A stretch of 64,000 bases of DNA from Pseudomonadota bacterium (GCA_025352885.1 JANXRZ010000217.1:16254-80253); one strand, 5' to 3'. Counted from the stretch's first letter, positions 1-12,255 are shown. Notes: generated by a model not told the origin, from the sequence alone. Numbers and translations are program-made.

Positions 1-309
1 GATGCGCTCAATGCGTCCAAGGCGGCCGGGCCGCAAATCGAGGTCCGCACTGAGCGCGCCGGCGATGCCGTTCGGCTGGTGGTCAGCGATAACGGCAGCG
101 GTTTTCCCGAGGACCTGATGGCACGGATTTTCGAACCCTATGTAACGACCAAACCCCGTGGGACCGGGCTTGGACTTGCGATCGTGAAAAAGATCGTGGA
201 CGAGCACCATGGGCAGATCAAGATCGAGAACGGACCGCGGCACGGCGCGTCGGTGAGCATCCTGCTGCCCCTTCCCGGCAGCGGCAACGCATCGGCCCGG
301 GCGGCCTGA
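1..309 (+). CDS. Sensor histidine kinase (NtrY-like), C-terminal fragment, truncated by window edge
   Basis: Frame +1 open from base 1; HATPase motifs DNGSGFPEDLMARIFEPYVTTKPRGTGLGLAIVKKIVDEHHG. Confidence 0.9.
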   Translation, partial: DALNASKAAGPQIEVRTERAGDAVRLVVSDNGSGFPEDLMARIFEPYVTTKPRGTGLGLAIVKKIVDEHHGQIKIENGPRHGASVSILLPLPGSGNASARAA

Positions 310-318
310 GGAGCTTCG

Positions 319-1566
319 ATGGCGCAAATCCTCGTAGTCGATGATGAAATCGGCATTCGCGAACTGCTCTCGGAGATTCTCTCGGACGAGGGCCATCAGG
401 TCCTGCTGGCCGAAAACGCGGGTGCCGCACGAAGGCTGCGCAGCGCGCAGCGGCCGGACCTCGTGCTGCTCGATATCTGGATGCCCGATACCGATGGCAT
501 CACGCTCCTCAAAGAGTGGGCCGCGAACGGCCAGCTTTCGATGCCGGTGGTGATGATGTCCGGGCACGGCACGATCGAGACCGCAGTCGAGGCGACGCGT
601 GTCGGGGCGCTCGACTATCTCGAGAAGCCGATTGCGTTGCAGCGGCTGCTCGCAACCGTCAAGCGCGCCTTGCGCAACCAGGAAGTTCCCGTGTCCCATC
701 GCTTGTCGCTCGCCGCATTGGGGCGCTCGGCCGTGCTGGGTAACCTCAAAAAGCGCCTCGCGCAACTCGCCCAGGTCGGCAGCCCGCTGATGCTGCGCGG
801 GGAGCGCGGGATGCAGGCCGAAATGTTCGTGCGCCACCTCCTCTCAGCCGGCGCGCCTTTTGTTTCCGGCATCGACGCGCTCAACGATGCGCCCTCCGAT
901 GTGCTGGCGCGCGCGGCCGGCGGCATCCTGTTCGTCGCGGACCTTTCCCGCCTCACGCGGGGGGAGCAAAAAAACCTGGAATTTCTCTTAACTCGCGCCG
1001 AGAAGCACAAGGCGCGCATCGTTTCGTTTTCCCCGGTCGAGCCGCAGCGCCTCGTGTCGGATCATGACTTCGATGCCGACCTTGCAGTGCGTCTCTCGGA
1101 GCTTGTAATCGCGTTGCCGGCCGTGCGTGAATTCGCTGAAGAGGTGCCTGACATCGCAGCGTTGGTGCTTGCCCAACTCGTGGAAGCGAGAGCCTGCCCG
1201 CCGCACCGGTTCTCGACGGCTGCGCTCAACGCGCTGCGTCATTACTCATGGTCGGGCAACCTTGCGCAGCTCGATGCCGTCGTCAAGAATCTCGCGCTGA
1301 CTGCGCTCGAAGAGGAAGTCCAGCTCGCCGACGTCGAGCGCGTGCTTGCAGCGCATTCCGGACCGGTGGCGGCGGGGGAACTGCCGCTCGACCAGCCGTA
1401 TCGTGAGGCACGCGACGCTTTCGAGCGACTCTACTTCGAATACCAGCTCTCGCGAGAGAACGGAAGCATGTCGAAAGTCGCCGATCGGAGCGGGCTTGAA
1501 CGCACCCACCTCTACCGCAAACTCAAGGCGCTCGGATTGCCGGTCGGTCGGCGCGAAGAGAGCTGA
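319..1566 (+). CDS. NtrX-like response regulator: REC + degenerate AAA+ + Fis-type HTH
   Basis: REC start MAQILVVDDEIGIRELL, LLDIWMPDTDG; C-terminal SKVADRSGLERTHLYRKLKALGL HTH; central AAA+ lacks Walker A and GAFTGA. Confidence 0.9.
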   Translation: MAQILVVDDEIGIRELLSEILSDEGHQVLLAENAGAARRLRSAQRPDLVLLDIWMPDTDGITLLKEWAANGQLSMPVVMMSGHGTIETAVEATRVGALDYLEKPIALQRLLATVKRALRNQEVPVSHRLSLAALGRSAVLGNLKKRLAQLAQVGSPLMLRGERGMQAEMFVRHLLSAGAPFVSGIDALNDAPSDVLARAAGGILFVADLSRLTRGEQKNLEFLLTRAEKHKARIVSFSPVEPQRLVSDHDFDADLAVRLSELVIALPAVREFAEEVPDIAALVLAQLVEARACPPHRFSTAALNALRHYSWSGNLAQLDAVVKNLALTALEEEVQLADVERVLAAHSGPVAAGELPLDQPYREARDAFERLYFEYQLSRENGSMSKVADRSGLERTHLYRKLKALGLPVGRREES

Positions 1567-1570
1567 TCCG

Positions 1571-1945
1571 GTGCGTGTGCCCGTGCACATCGTGGCCGGG
1601 ACGGGCGGTTCGGACAAGAGCGCGCTGATCGCGCGCCTGTGTGCCCAAAGGCCCGACTGGCTCGGGCTTGTGGAAACGATGCCAGCCGGCGCGCCGGCGA
1701 ATGTGCGCCTGCTCGCAGCAGGTTGCCCCTGCTGCGTGGGCAAGATCGTTTTGCAGGTCGTGCTGGCCCGCGCATTGCGGGAAGCGCGGCCGGTCCGGGC
1801 CTTTGTCGAACTGCCCGACGTAACCCACGCCGCGAGCCTCGAAAGAGCGCTTACCGAAGCGCCGCTAGGCCGATCGATCGCGCGGGGCCGACCGATCGTG
1901 CTGCCCAAAGACCGGGAAGTAGAACCCGCCGCATTCGGGGATTGA
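1571..1945 (+). CDS. Small CobW/G3E-GTPase-like protein (N-terminal half only, degenerate)
   Basis: GTG start 4 bp after ntrX-like stop; VHIVAGTGGSDKSALIARL, GCPCC motif, FVELPDVTHAASL. Confidence 0.55.
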   Translation: MRVPVHIVAGTGGSDKSALIARLCAQRPDWLGLVETMPAGAPANVRLLAAGCPCCVGKIVLQVVLARALREARPVRAFVELPDVTHAASLERALTEAPLGRSIARGRPIVLPKDREVEPAAFGD

Positions 1946-2010
1946 ATCCCGAGTCGTTGGCAGTGGCGACGAGCGTCGCTATGATGCGTGGTCCTAAAGA
2001 GCGCCTTTAA

Positions 2011-3465
2011 ATGCTGCTTCAGTTCGTTATCCTCTACCTGGTCGTCTCGGTGGGCATCGGCCTGTATGCCGCGACCAAGGTCAAGAATTCGGCCGATTTC
2101 GTGGTGGCCGGGCGGCATCTGCCCCTGCCCTTCATTGTGGCCACCGTGTTCGCCACCTGGTTTGGCTCGGAGACGGTGCTCGGCATTCCCTCGAAATTCC
2201 TGAACGAGGGGTTGAAGGGCGTGGTGGCCGATCCGTTCGGGTCGTCCATGTGCCTCATTTTCGTCGGGCTATTCTTCGCCCGCCCCCTGTATCGCATGGG
2301 CCTGCTGACCATTGGCGATTTCTACCGGGCGCGCTACAACCGCGCCATCGAACTCACAGCGGCCGTGTGCATCGTCATCTCGTACCTGGGATGGGTGTCG
2401 GCGCAAGTGACCGCGCTTGGCCTGGTGTTCAACGTGCTTACGAACGGGGCGCTGGCGCCCTGGCAGGGGATGATGATCGGCGTTGCCATCGTGCTGGTCT
2501 ACACGCTCGCTGGTGGAATGTTCTCGGTCGCCTTCACCGACCTTTTCCAGATGCTCATCATCGGCGCCGGGATGGTGTACATCTCGATTGTCGTTTCCGG
2601 CATGGCCGGCGGAGCCGGTGTGGTGGTGGAGCACGCCCGCGCGGCCGGCAAGCTCGAGTTCTGGCCGGGCCTGGCGCCGCGGGATGTCATCGCCTTCGCC
2701 GCAGCCTGGATGACGATGGCGCTCGGTTCGATCCCGCAGCAGGACGTCTTCCAGCGCGTGAGCGCAGCCAAGGACGAGAAGACCGCCGCCCTCGGCTCTG
2801 TCCTCGGCGGGAGCCTCTATTTCTTCTTTGCTTTCGTGCCGATGTTCCTCGCCTACTCGGCCAGCCTCATCGACCCGAAGATGGTGACGGACCTCCTTGC
2901 CAAGGATTCGCAGTACATCCTGCCCCGGTTGATTCTCGACCATGCACCCTTCGCCGTGCAGGTGATGTTTTTCGGCGCCCTGCTTGCCGCGATCCTTTCT
3001 TGTTCTTCCGCCACCTTGCTTGCCCCCTCGGTGACCTTCGCGGAGAACGTTCTGCGCAACTTCTTCCCGAACATCACCGACGACCAGTTCCTGCGCATGC
3101 TGCGCATCGTTGTTCTCGTCTTTGCCGCCAGCGTCCTCGTGTTTGCAATGACGTCGAACTCGACGATCTACGGCATGGTGGAGAACGCGTACAAGATCAC
3201 GCTCGTCGCTGCCTTTACGCCGCTCGCGTTCGGCCTCTACTGGAAGCGCGCAACGACGCAGGGGGCGGCGGCGGCAATGGCGTTGGGCCTTGGCACATGG
3301 ATCCTGCTGGAGCTCGCGGCGCCGAACGGGTTTTTCCCACCGCAGTTTGCCGGGTTAATTGCCGCGGTTTGCGGCATGGTGGCCGGTTCGTTGCTACCGC
3401 AGTGGTACGCTGGGACGGCGCATGCCGGCCATCGGCCGGCGCTTCGACAAGTCGCAAATTCGTGA
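2011..3465 (+). CDS. Sodium:solute symporter family protein (SSS)
   Basis: 484 aa polytopic; SADFVVAGRHLPLPFIVATVFATWFGSETVLG; AWMTMALGSIPQQDVFQRV. Confidence 0.88.
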   Translation: MLLQFVILYLVVSVGIGLYAATKVKNSADFVVAGRHLPLPFIVATVFATWFGSETVLGIPSKFLNEGLKGVVADPFGSSMCLIFVGLFFARPLYRMGLLTIGDFYRARYNRAIELTAAVCIVISYLGWVSAQVTALGLVFNVLTNGALAPWQGMMIGVAIVLVYTLAGGMFSVAFTDLFQMLIIGAGMVYISIVVSGMAGGAGVVVEHARAAGKLEFWPGLAPRDVIAFAAAWMTMALGSIPQQDVFQRVSAAKDEKTAALGSVLGGSLYFFFAFVPMFLAYSASLIDPKMVTDLLAKDSQYILPRLILDHAPFAVQVMFFGALLAAILSCSSATLLAPSVTFAENVLRNFFPNITDDQFLRMLRIVVLVFAASVLVFAMTSNSTIYGMVENAYKITLVAAFTPLAFGLYWKRATTQGAAAAMALGLGTWILLELAAPNGFFPPQFAGLIAAVCGMVAGSLLPQWYAGTAHAGHRPALRQVANS

Positions 3466-3533
3466 ACTTTCATTTTTCTAGAGCCAATCGGAATGCGGCT
3501 CTCAGGGCAATTTCTATATAAATATCAGTATAG

Positions 3534-3917
3534 TCAAGGCGAGCGCCACGCGGCCCACGCAAAGGCGCCCCAGGCGAGGATGAACGCAGTTCCGCCGACC
3601 GGTGCGACTGCACCGAGCCACTTGGCTCCGGTCAGCGCGAGGGCGTAGAGACCGAAAGAAAACAGCACGATGCCGGCCGCCATGAGCCAGCCGGCCGCGT
3701 ATAGAGCCCGGCTCTCGGGAAGGTGAAGGCAGGCCAAGCCGACCAGCACCAGCCCGAGCGAATGGTAAAAGTGATACTGCACGCCGGTCTGGTAGATCGC
3801 GAGCATCTCGGGCGTAAGGCGTGCCTTGAGACCATGTGCGCCGAAGGCGCCGACGACGACTGCGGCGAGGCCGAAGAGGCTTCCAAGCGCGACGAACAGC
3901 TTTGCCGCGGGCGCCAT
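3534..3917 (-). CDS. DUF423 family small membrane protein
   Basis: 127 aa; FGAHGLK...YQTGVQYHFYHSLGLVLVG. Confidence 0.85.
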   Translation of the reverse strand: MAPAAKLFVALGSLFGLAAVVVGAFGAHGLKARLTPEMLAIYQTGVQYHFYHSLGLVLVGLACLHLPESRALYAAGWLMAAGIVLFSFGLYALALTGAKWLGAVAPVGGTAFILAWGAFAWAAWRSP

Positions 3918-3923
3918 CGCCCG

Positions 3924-7652
<3,729 letters not shown>

Positions 7653-7662
7653 GGCCAAGCTC

Positions 7663-7703
7663 CAAAAACAAAAAACCCGTTCAGCTTGCGCCAGAAACGG
7701 GTT
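7663..7703 (-). terminator. Intrinsic terminator in metH leader (expression platform)
   Basis: Minus strand AACCCGTT-tctggcgcaagctg-type loop-AACGGGTT followed by TTTTTGTTTTT, immediately upstream of metH start. Confidence 0.85.
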
Positions 7704-7712
7704 GATCGCCTC

Positions 7713-7795
7713 GTCTCTTTAGCTGCATTTATTTGTCCGGCGGGATGCTTACCAGCCGGGCGCCCGCAAGCTGAACCTCAAATCGGCGCGCACTC
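7713..7795 (-). ncRNA. Candidate SAM-II-type riboswitch aptamer controlling metH
   Basis: Minus-strand GUGCGCGCCGAUUUGAGGUUCAGCUUGCGGGCGCC...GGACAAAUAAAUGCAGCUAAAGAG resembles SAM-II core CGCGCUGAUUUAACC...GCGCG UGAUAAAUGUAGCUAAAAA; P1 GCGCC/GGCGC; pseudoknot-capable AGCUUGC/GCAGCU. Confidence 0.78.
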
Positions 7796-7807
7796 TTTCA
7801 AGGGGCT

Positions 7808-7837
7808 ATTGTCCCCGGGCGCGCAGGGGCCTGTCAA
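7808..7837 (-). promoter_or_regulatory. Putative sigma70 promoter for the metH leader
   Basis: TTGACA (7837-7832) - 18 bp - GACAAT (7813-7808), placing the start site around 7801, just 5' of the aptamer. Confidence 0.65.
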
Positions 7838-7889
7838 TGAATCGGGCACGTATAATCCGCGTCCCTTGCAGCAATCCCACACCAGGGCG

Positions 7890-9176
7890 ATGGAAAAATC
7901 GCATCCCCATCCGCCGCTTGCGTTGGCCCTTGGCATCTGGGCGCTCGGTGCCGGGCTTTATCTCATCGGTTTTTTCCAGCGCGTGGCCCCGGCCGTCATC
8001 ACTCGCGAGCTCATGGCCGAGTTCGCGCTGTCCGCAGCGGCGCTCGGAAACCTGTCCGCGGTCTATTTTTATTCCTACGTCGCCGTGCAGATCCCGACCG
8101 GTGTTCTTGTCGATCATTGGGGACCCCGGCGAGTGTTGACAGCGGGTGGCCTGCTTGCCGCAGGCGGCACGCTTCTTTTTGCTACGTCCTCTGCGTTCGG
8201 CCTTGTTGTCGCCGGCCGGTTGCTGGTCGGCGCAGGCGTAGGCGTCGCATTCGTGTCCATGCTCAAGCTCGCAACGCATTGGGTGAGTCCGTCGCGGTTT
8301 GCACTGGTCTCAGGCCTGGCGCTTGCCTGCGGAAGCCTTGGTGGTATTTCAGCCGGCGTACCGCTCCGACTCGCTGTCGACTCGCTAGGCTGGCGCTGGG
8401 TGATGGCAGCCGCAGCCATGGCAACCTTGTCGCTCGCACTCTTGACCTGGTGGCTGATGCGGGACGATCCGCGTGAGAAGGGTTACGCCAGTTATTCCAC
8501 TGTCGCGCCTTCGGAGCGAAGACGACACTCCATGCTCGGCGGCGTTTACGAAGTGTTCAGGTACCGCAACGTGTGGCTGATCTTCATAGGGTGCGGCGCA
8601 ATCACGGGACCGATGCTCGCGTTCGGGGGACTGTGGGGGGTGCCCTTTCTTGTTTCGAACTACGGGTTGACAACGGCTGAGGCGGCGCTGGTGACATCCG
8701 TCATGCTCGTCGCGTGGGCAGTCGCAAGCCCGATAGCCGGGGCGTTGTCCGACAAATTGCACCGGCGCAAAGTGCCCATCCTCAGCGGTGGTCTGATCGC
8801 TGCTTCTTTATGGGCCACACTGATCTACGTGCCCGGCCTCCCCTATTCGGTCCTGGTCGCGCTTATGGCCGGTCTCGGTTTCGCGTCTGGCGTGGTCGTG
8901 ATCGGCTTCGCTTTCTGCAAGGAATCCGCTCCCCCTGCCCTTGCGGGGACCGCATCTGGTGTAGCCAATATGGGCAACATGCTCGGCGGCATGGCGATGC
9001 AGCCCCTGATCGGCTGGCTGCTGGACCGCAATTGGGACGGGAGCATGGCGGGCGACATTCGCACCTACAGTTTCCCGACCTATGCCGGCGGGTTCACCTT
9101 GATGCTCGTGTGGCTGCTGGCCGGCCTCGCTGCATTCGCGTGCACTCGCGAAACGCATGCGAAACAGGCCGCTTGA
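7890..9176 (+). CDS. MFS transporter
   Basis: 428 aa, 12-TM pattern; VLVDHWGPRRVLTAGG motif; upstream portion of the 7038 ORF is read-through antisense to metH. Confidence 0.88.
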   Translation: MEKSHPHPPLALALGIWALGAGLYLIGFFQRVAPAVITRELMAEFALSAAALGNLSAVYFYSYVAVQIPTGVLVDHWGPRRVLTAGGLLAAGGTLLFATSSAFGLVVAGRLLVGAGVGVAFVSMLKLATHWVSPSRFALVSGLALACGSLGGISAGVPLRLAVDSLGWRWVMAAAAMATLSLALLTWWLMRDDPREKGYASYSTVAPSERRRHSMLGGVYEVFRYRNVWLIFIGCGAITGPMLAFGGLWGVPFLVSNYGLTTAEAALVTSVMLVAWAVASPIAGALSDKLHRRKVPILSGGLIAASLWATLIYVPGLPYSVLVALMAGLGFASGVVVIGFAFCKESAPPALAGTASGVANMGNMLGGMAMQPLIGWLLDRNWDGSMAGDIRTYSFPTYAGGFTLMLVWLLAGLAAFACTRETHAKQAA

Positions 9177-9208
9177 CGCGCGGGAAACCGGCGCATCATC
9201 ATCGTTCC

Positions 9209-9652
9209 ATGGTCCAGACGCCCCCCGAATTTGCTTCGATCCAGGTGACCTTCGCGTGCGAAGTCTATTGGGGCGACTGCGACCCGGCCGGCATCATTTT
9301 CTATCCGACCTACTTTCGATGGTTCGACGCCGCGACCTGGGCTTTTTTTGCCGCAGTAGGCTATCCGCCCAAGCGCATGCGCGAGGAGGGGCGCTCGATG
9401 CCGCTGGTCGGCGCCGAATGCCAGTTCGTGCATCCTGCCCAACAGGGCGATCGATGCGAGGTGCGTTCAGTGATCGGGCGCTTCGGGGGCAAGTCCTTTG
9501 TGGTGGCTCACGAAGTCGCGAAACTCGACGGAACCCTTCTCTCGAGCGGCACCGAGACGCGCGTGTGGGGCCGGTTCCAGTCCGGTGCAGGCTCGCCTAT
9601 CAAGGGAGAGACGATCAGCGAGGATCTTAAGGCTCTGTTTCGGGCACACTGA
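9209..9652 (+). CDS. 4-hydroxybenzoyl-CoA thioesterase-like hotdog protein
   Basis: YWGDCDPAGIIFYPTYFRWFDAATWAFF 4HBT motif. Confidence 0.87.
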   Translation: MVQTPPEFASIQVTFACEVYWGDCDPAGIIFYPTYFRWFDAATWAFFAAVGYPPKRMREEGRSMPLVGAECQFVHPAQQGDRCEVRSVIGRFGGKSFVVAHEVAKLDGTLLSSGTETRVWGRFQSGAGSPIKGETISEDLKALFRAH

Positions 9653-9681
9653 ATCCAGTTTTCAATTTCAAGGAGCATGCC

Positions 9682-10371
9682 ATGTCCGCCAGGGACCGCG
9701 TCGAGATCGACCCGCCATACGACTACCCGCCTTACAAAAGCACGGCACTGCGTGCGCCGAAACAACCGCTGATCCGGATTCCGCCGCATCCTCTCGAAAC
9801 GACTGGACCGATCTTTCCGAAGCGCTTCGTGAAGGAAGCCGAGGCCGACCTCACGAAGTGGGGTAAATCGGCGCCGCTGGGTGAGAAGATGGTCCTGGTC
9901 GGCCGGGTGACCGATGAAGACGGCAGCCCGGTCAGGAATTCGCTCGTCGAACTTTGGCAGTGCAATGCTTCCGGTCGCTATGCGCATCCGGTCGACCAGC
10001 ACGATGCGCCGCTGGACCCGAACTTTCTTGGTCAAGGAAAAGTGCTGACGACCGAAAATGGGGAGTACCGCTTCGTCACCGTGAAGCCCGGCGCGTATCC
10101 GTGGCGGAATCATCCATGGGCGTGGCGGCCGGCCCACATCCATTTTTCCCTTTTCGGCAACGCCTATGCGCAACGCCTGGTCACCCAGATGTTCTTTCCC
10201 GGCGATCCCTTGCTCCCGATCGATCCTGTGTTCAACAGCGTTCCCGACGAAGCGGCGCGTCAGCGCATGGTCTGCGAACTCGACCTCCAACAGGGCATTG
10301 AGGAAGTCGCATTGGGATACCGGTTCGACATCGTATTGCGTGGGGCGAAATCGACCCCGATGGGAGCATGA
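9682..10371 (+). CDS. pcaH: Protocatechuate 3,4-dioxygenase beta subunit
   Basis: LVELWQCNASGRYAHPVDQHDAPLDPNFLGQGKVLTTENGEYRFVTVKPGAYPWRNHPWAWRPAHIHFSLFG. Confidence 0.95.
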   Translation: MSARDRVEIDPPYDYPPYKSTALRAPKQPLIRIPPHPLETTGPIFPKRFVKEAEADLTKWGKSAPLGEKMVLVGRVTDEDGSPVRNSLVELWQCNASGRYAHPVDQHDAPLDPNFLGQGKVLTTENGEYRFVTVKPGAYPWRNHPWAWRPAHIHFSLFGNAYAQRLVTQMFFPGDPLLPIDPVFNSVPDEAARQRMVCELDLQQGIEEVALGYRFDIVLRGAKSTPMGA

Positions 10372-10916
10372 TCATGGTCGTCAGGACACCTTCACAGACC
10401 GTCGGGCCGTTTTTCCATGTGGGCCTGAAATGGGAGAGCGGCGAACAAGCGCAATTCGCTTCGCAAGGAGAAACCATCACTCTTACGGGGCGCGTTTTCG
10501 ACGGTGCGGGAAGCCTCGTCGCGGACGCACTCGTCGAAACCTGGCAGGCCGATCCGGCCGGCCGGGTTCCCGCAGAGGGTACGGGCGAACACGTGCACGG
10601 TTACGCGAGGTCAGGAACCGATGGCGAAGGGCGCTTCATGATCAGAACCCGTATGCCGGGTGCATGCAGCGGGCCGAAAGGAGAAAGCTACGCGCCGCAA
10701 CTCCATGTGACGATCTTCGCCCGTGGTCTGCTCAAGGCGCTTCGCACCCGTGTGTTCCTCGCGGCACCCGAAGCACTCAAAGAAGATCCGCTTGCGCTCG
10801 CAGCCGGGACCCGGGTGACTACGCTGGTTGCCACTAAAGCCGCGAAGGCCCCGAGTACCTGGTGCTGGGACATCCGGTTCCAGGGCCGGGACGAAACAGT
10901 CTTCATCGAAGCCTGA
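10368..10916 (+). CDS. pcaG: Protocatechuate 3,4-dioxygenase alpha subunit
   Basis: TPSQTVGPFFHVGL; VETWQADPAGR; overlaps pcaH stop. Confidence 0.93.
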   Translation: MIMVVRTPSQTVGPFFHVGLKWESGEQAQFASQGETITLTGRVFDGAGSLVADALVETWQADPAGRVPAEGTGEHVHGYARSGTDGEGRFMIRTRMPGACSGPKGESYAPQLHVTIFARGLLKALRTRVFLAAPEALKEDPLALAAGTRVTTLVATKAAKAPSTWCWDIRFQGRDETVFIEA

Positions 10917-10923
10917 TCGGCCG

Positions 10924-12240
10924 ATGGCCGGTCACCTGCTCGCGAGGACGCTTTCGCGCGATTCGTTTTCGGCCGCATTGGGCGATGAGGCGTTCGTGCG
11001 TGCGATGCTTGCGTTCGAATCTGCGCTTGCAAGCGCGCAAGCGGAGTGCGGCATTGTCCCTGCAGCGGCTGCACAGGCGATCGCAACGGCGTGCGCCACC
11101 CTGCGGCCGTCGCCTGATCGGCTGGCTGCGGATGGCAAGCTCGCGGGTTCGCTCGCGATTCCACTCGTAAAGGCACTGACTGAAGAAGTGCGTTCGCTCG
11201 ATCGCAAGGCTGCCTCCTTCGTGCATTACGGCTCCACGAGCCAGGACGTGCTCGATACGGCGATGGTCCTTTGCATCCGGCCGTGCGTCGAAGAGGCCGA
11301 TAAGATCCTGGCAAAGGCGATTGCGCAATTTGCGGCGCATGCTCGTCAACACGCCAGTACGGTCATGCTGGGCCGCACGATGCTGCAGCCGGCTATCCCT
11401 CTGACAGCTGGGATCAAGATTGCCCGTTGGGCGACCGCTTTGGCGAGATGCCGCGCGCGTGTTTTGGAAACTGTCGCCCTCGCTCTTTGCGTGCAGCTTG
11501 GAGGACCCGTAGGCACGCTCGACACGCTCGGACCCAAGCGTGTGCAGGTGCGGCAGGCAGTCGCCCGGCGCCTTGAACTTGCAGACGGCCGATCGTGGCA
11601 AAGCCATCGCGATGAATTCGTATCGTTTGCAGGAAGCCTGGCCCTGGTCGTTTTCACAATTGGCAAGATCGCCGGCGACATTGCCCTCCTCTGCCAGCCT
11701 GAAGTGGCGGAGATGATGGAGTCCGCCCCCCGGAAAGGCGTCGGCGGATCAAGCGCGATGCCGCACAAGCGCAATCCCGTGAGTTGCCTGCAAGCGCTCG
11801 CCGCGACCGCACGCGTGCCCGGACTGATGGCCACTCTGCTAGCGGCCGGGCATGAGCACGAGCGCGCGATCGGCGGCTGGCAGGCGGAGCTCGCGACCGT
11901 CGCAGATCTCGTGGATTGTCTCGGCGGGGCGCTCGATGCACTTGAGAGGATCGCAGCCGGCCTCGTGGTGGACGCCGCGCGAATGAAGCACAACCTTGAA
12001 GCGCTTCAGGGATTGGTGTTCTCTGAGCGCCTTTCCCGCCTGCTCATGCAGTCGATGGACCGAGCTCAAGCGCAGTCACAGGTCGACGACTGGTGCACGA
12101 GCGCCGTGAGCCAGCGGCGATCGCTGCAAGAAGTGGTTGCGGCCGCCCAACCCGACCTCGATCTCGGGCAAGTATTTTCGCTCAAGGCCCTGGTGGAGGA
12201 CCTGGCGCCGGTGCTCGAGGAAGAACTCGCCGCGCTATAG
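10924..12240 (+). CDS. pcaB: 3-carboxy-cis,cis-muconate cycloisomerase
   Basis: Fumarase/ASL superfamily signature GGSSAMPHKRNPVSC; VHYGSTSQDVLDTAMV; adjacent to pcaHG. Confidence 0.93.
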   Translation: MAGHLLARTLSRDSFSAALGDEAFVRAMLAFESALASAQAECGIVPAAAAQAIATACATLRPSPDRLAADGKLAGSLAIPLVKALTEEVRSLDRKAASFVHYGSTSQDVLDTAMVLCIRPCVEEADKILAKAIAQFAAHARQHASTVMLGRTMLQPAIPLTAGIKIARWATALARCRARVLETVALALCVQLGGPVGTLDTLGPKRVQVRQAVARRLELADGRSWQSHRDEFVSFAGSLALVVFTIGKIAGDIALLCQPEVAEMMESAPRKGVGGSSAMPHKRNPVSCLQALAATARVPGLMATLLAAGHEHERAIGGWQAELATVADLVDCLGGALDALERIAAGLVVDAARMKHNLEALQGLVFSERLSRLLMQSMDRAQAQSQVDDWCTSAVSQRRSLQEVVAAAQPDLDLGQVFSLKALVEDLAPVLEEELAAL

Positions 12241-12249
12241 CTATAGCGC
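12232..12249. repeat. Perfect 18-bp palindrome between convergent pcaB and nagL-like genes
   Basis: GCGCTATAGCTATAGCGC, spanning the pcaB stop codon. Confidence 0.8.
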
Positions 12250-12255
12250 CGGCGG

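Noticed and set aside
3481-3502. AGAGCC...GGCTCT hairpin between symporter and DUF423 gene as intrinsic terminator
   Set aside because: Short stem, long loop and no clear U-tract on either strand; too weak to call.
2250-3521. 423-aa ORF in another frame of the symporter gene
   Set aside because: Arg/His-rich alternate-frame translation; the SSS symporter frame is clearly the coding one.
7713-7795. Cobalamin or SAH riboswitch as alternative class for the metH leader
   Set aside because: No B12-box-like AGYCAGGAGACCTGCC and no SAH core GAGGAGCGY; the SAM-II core blocks fit much better.
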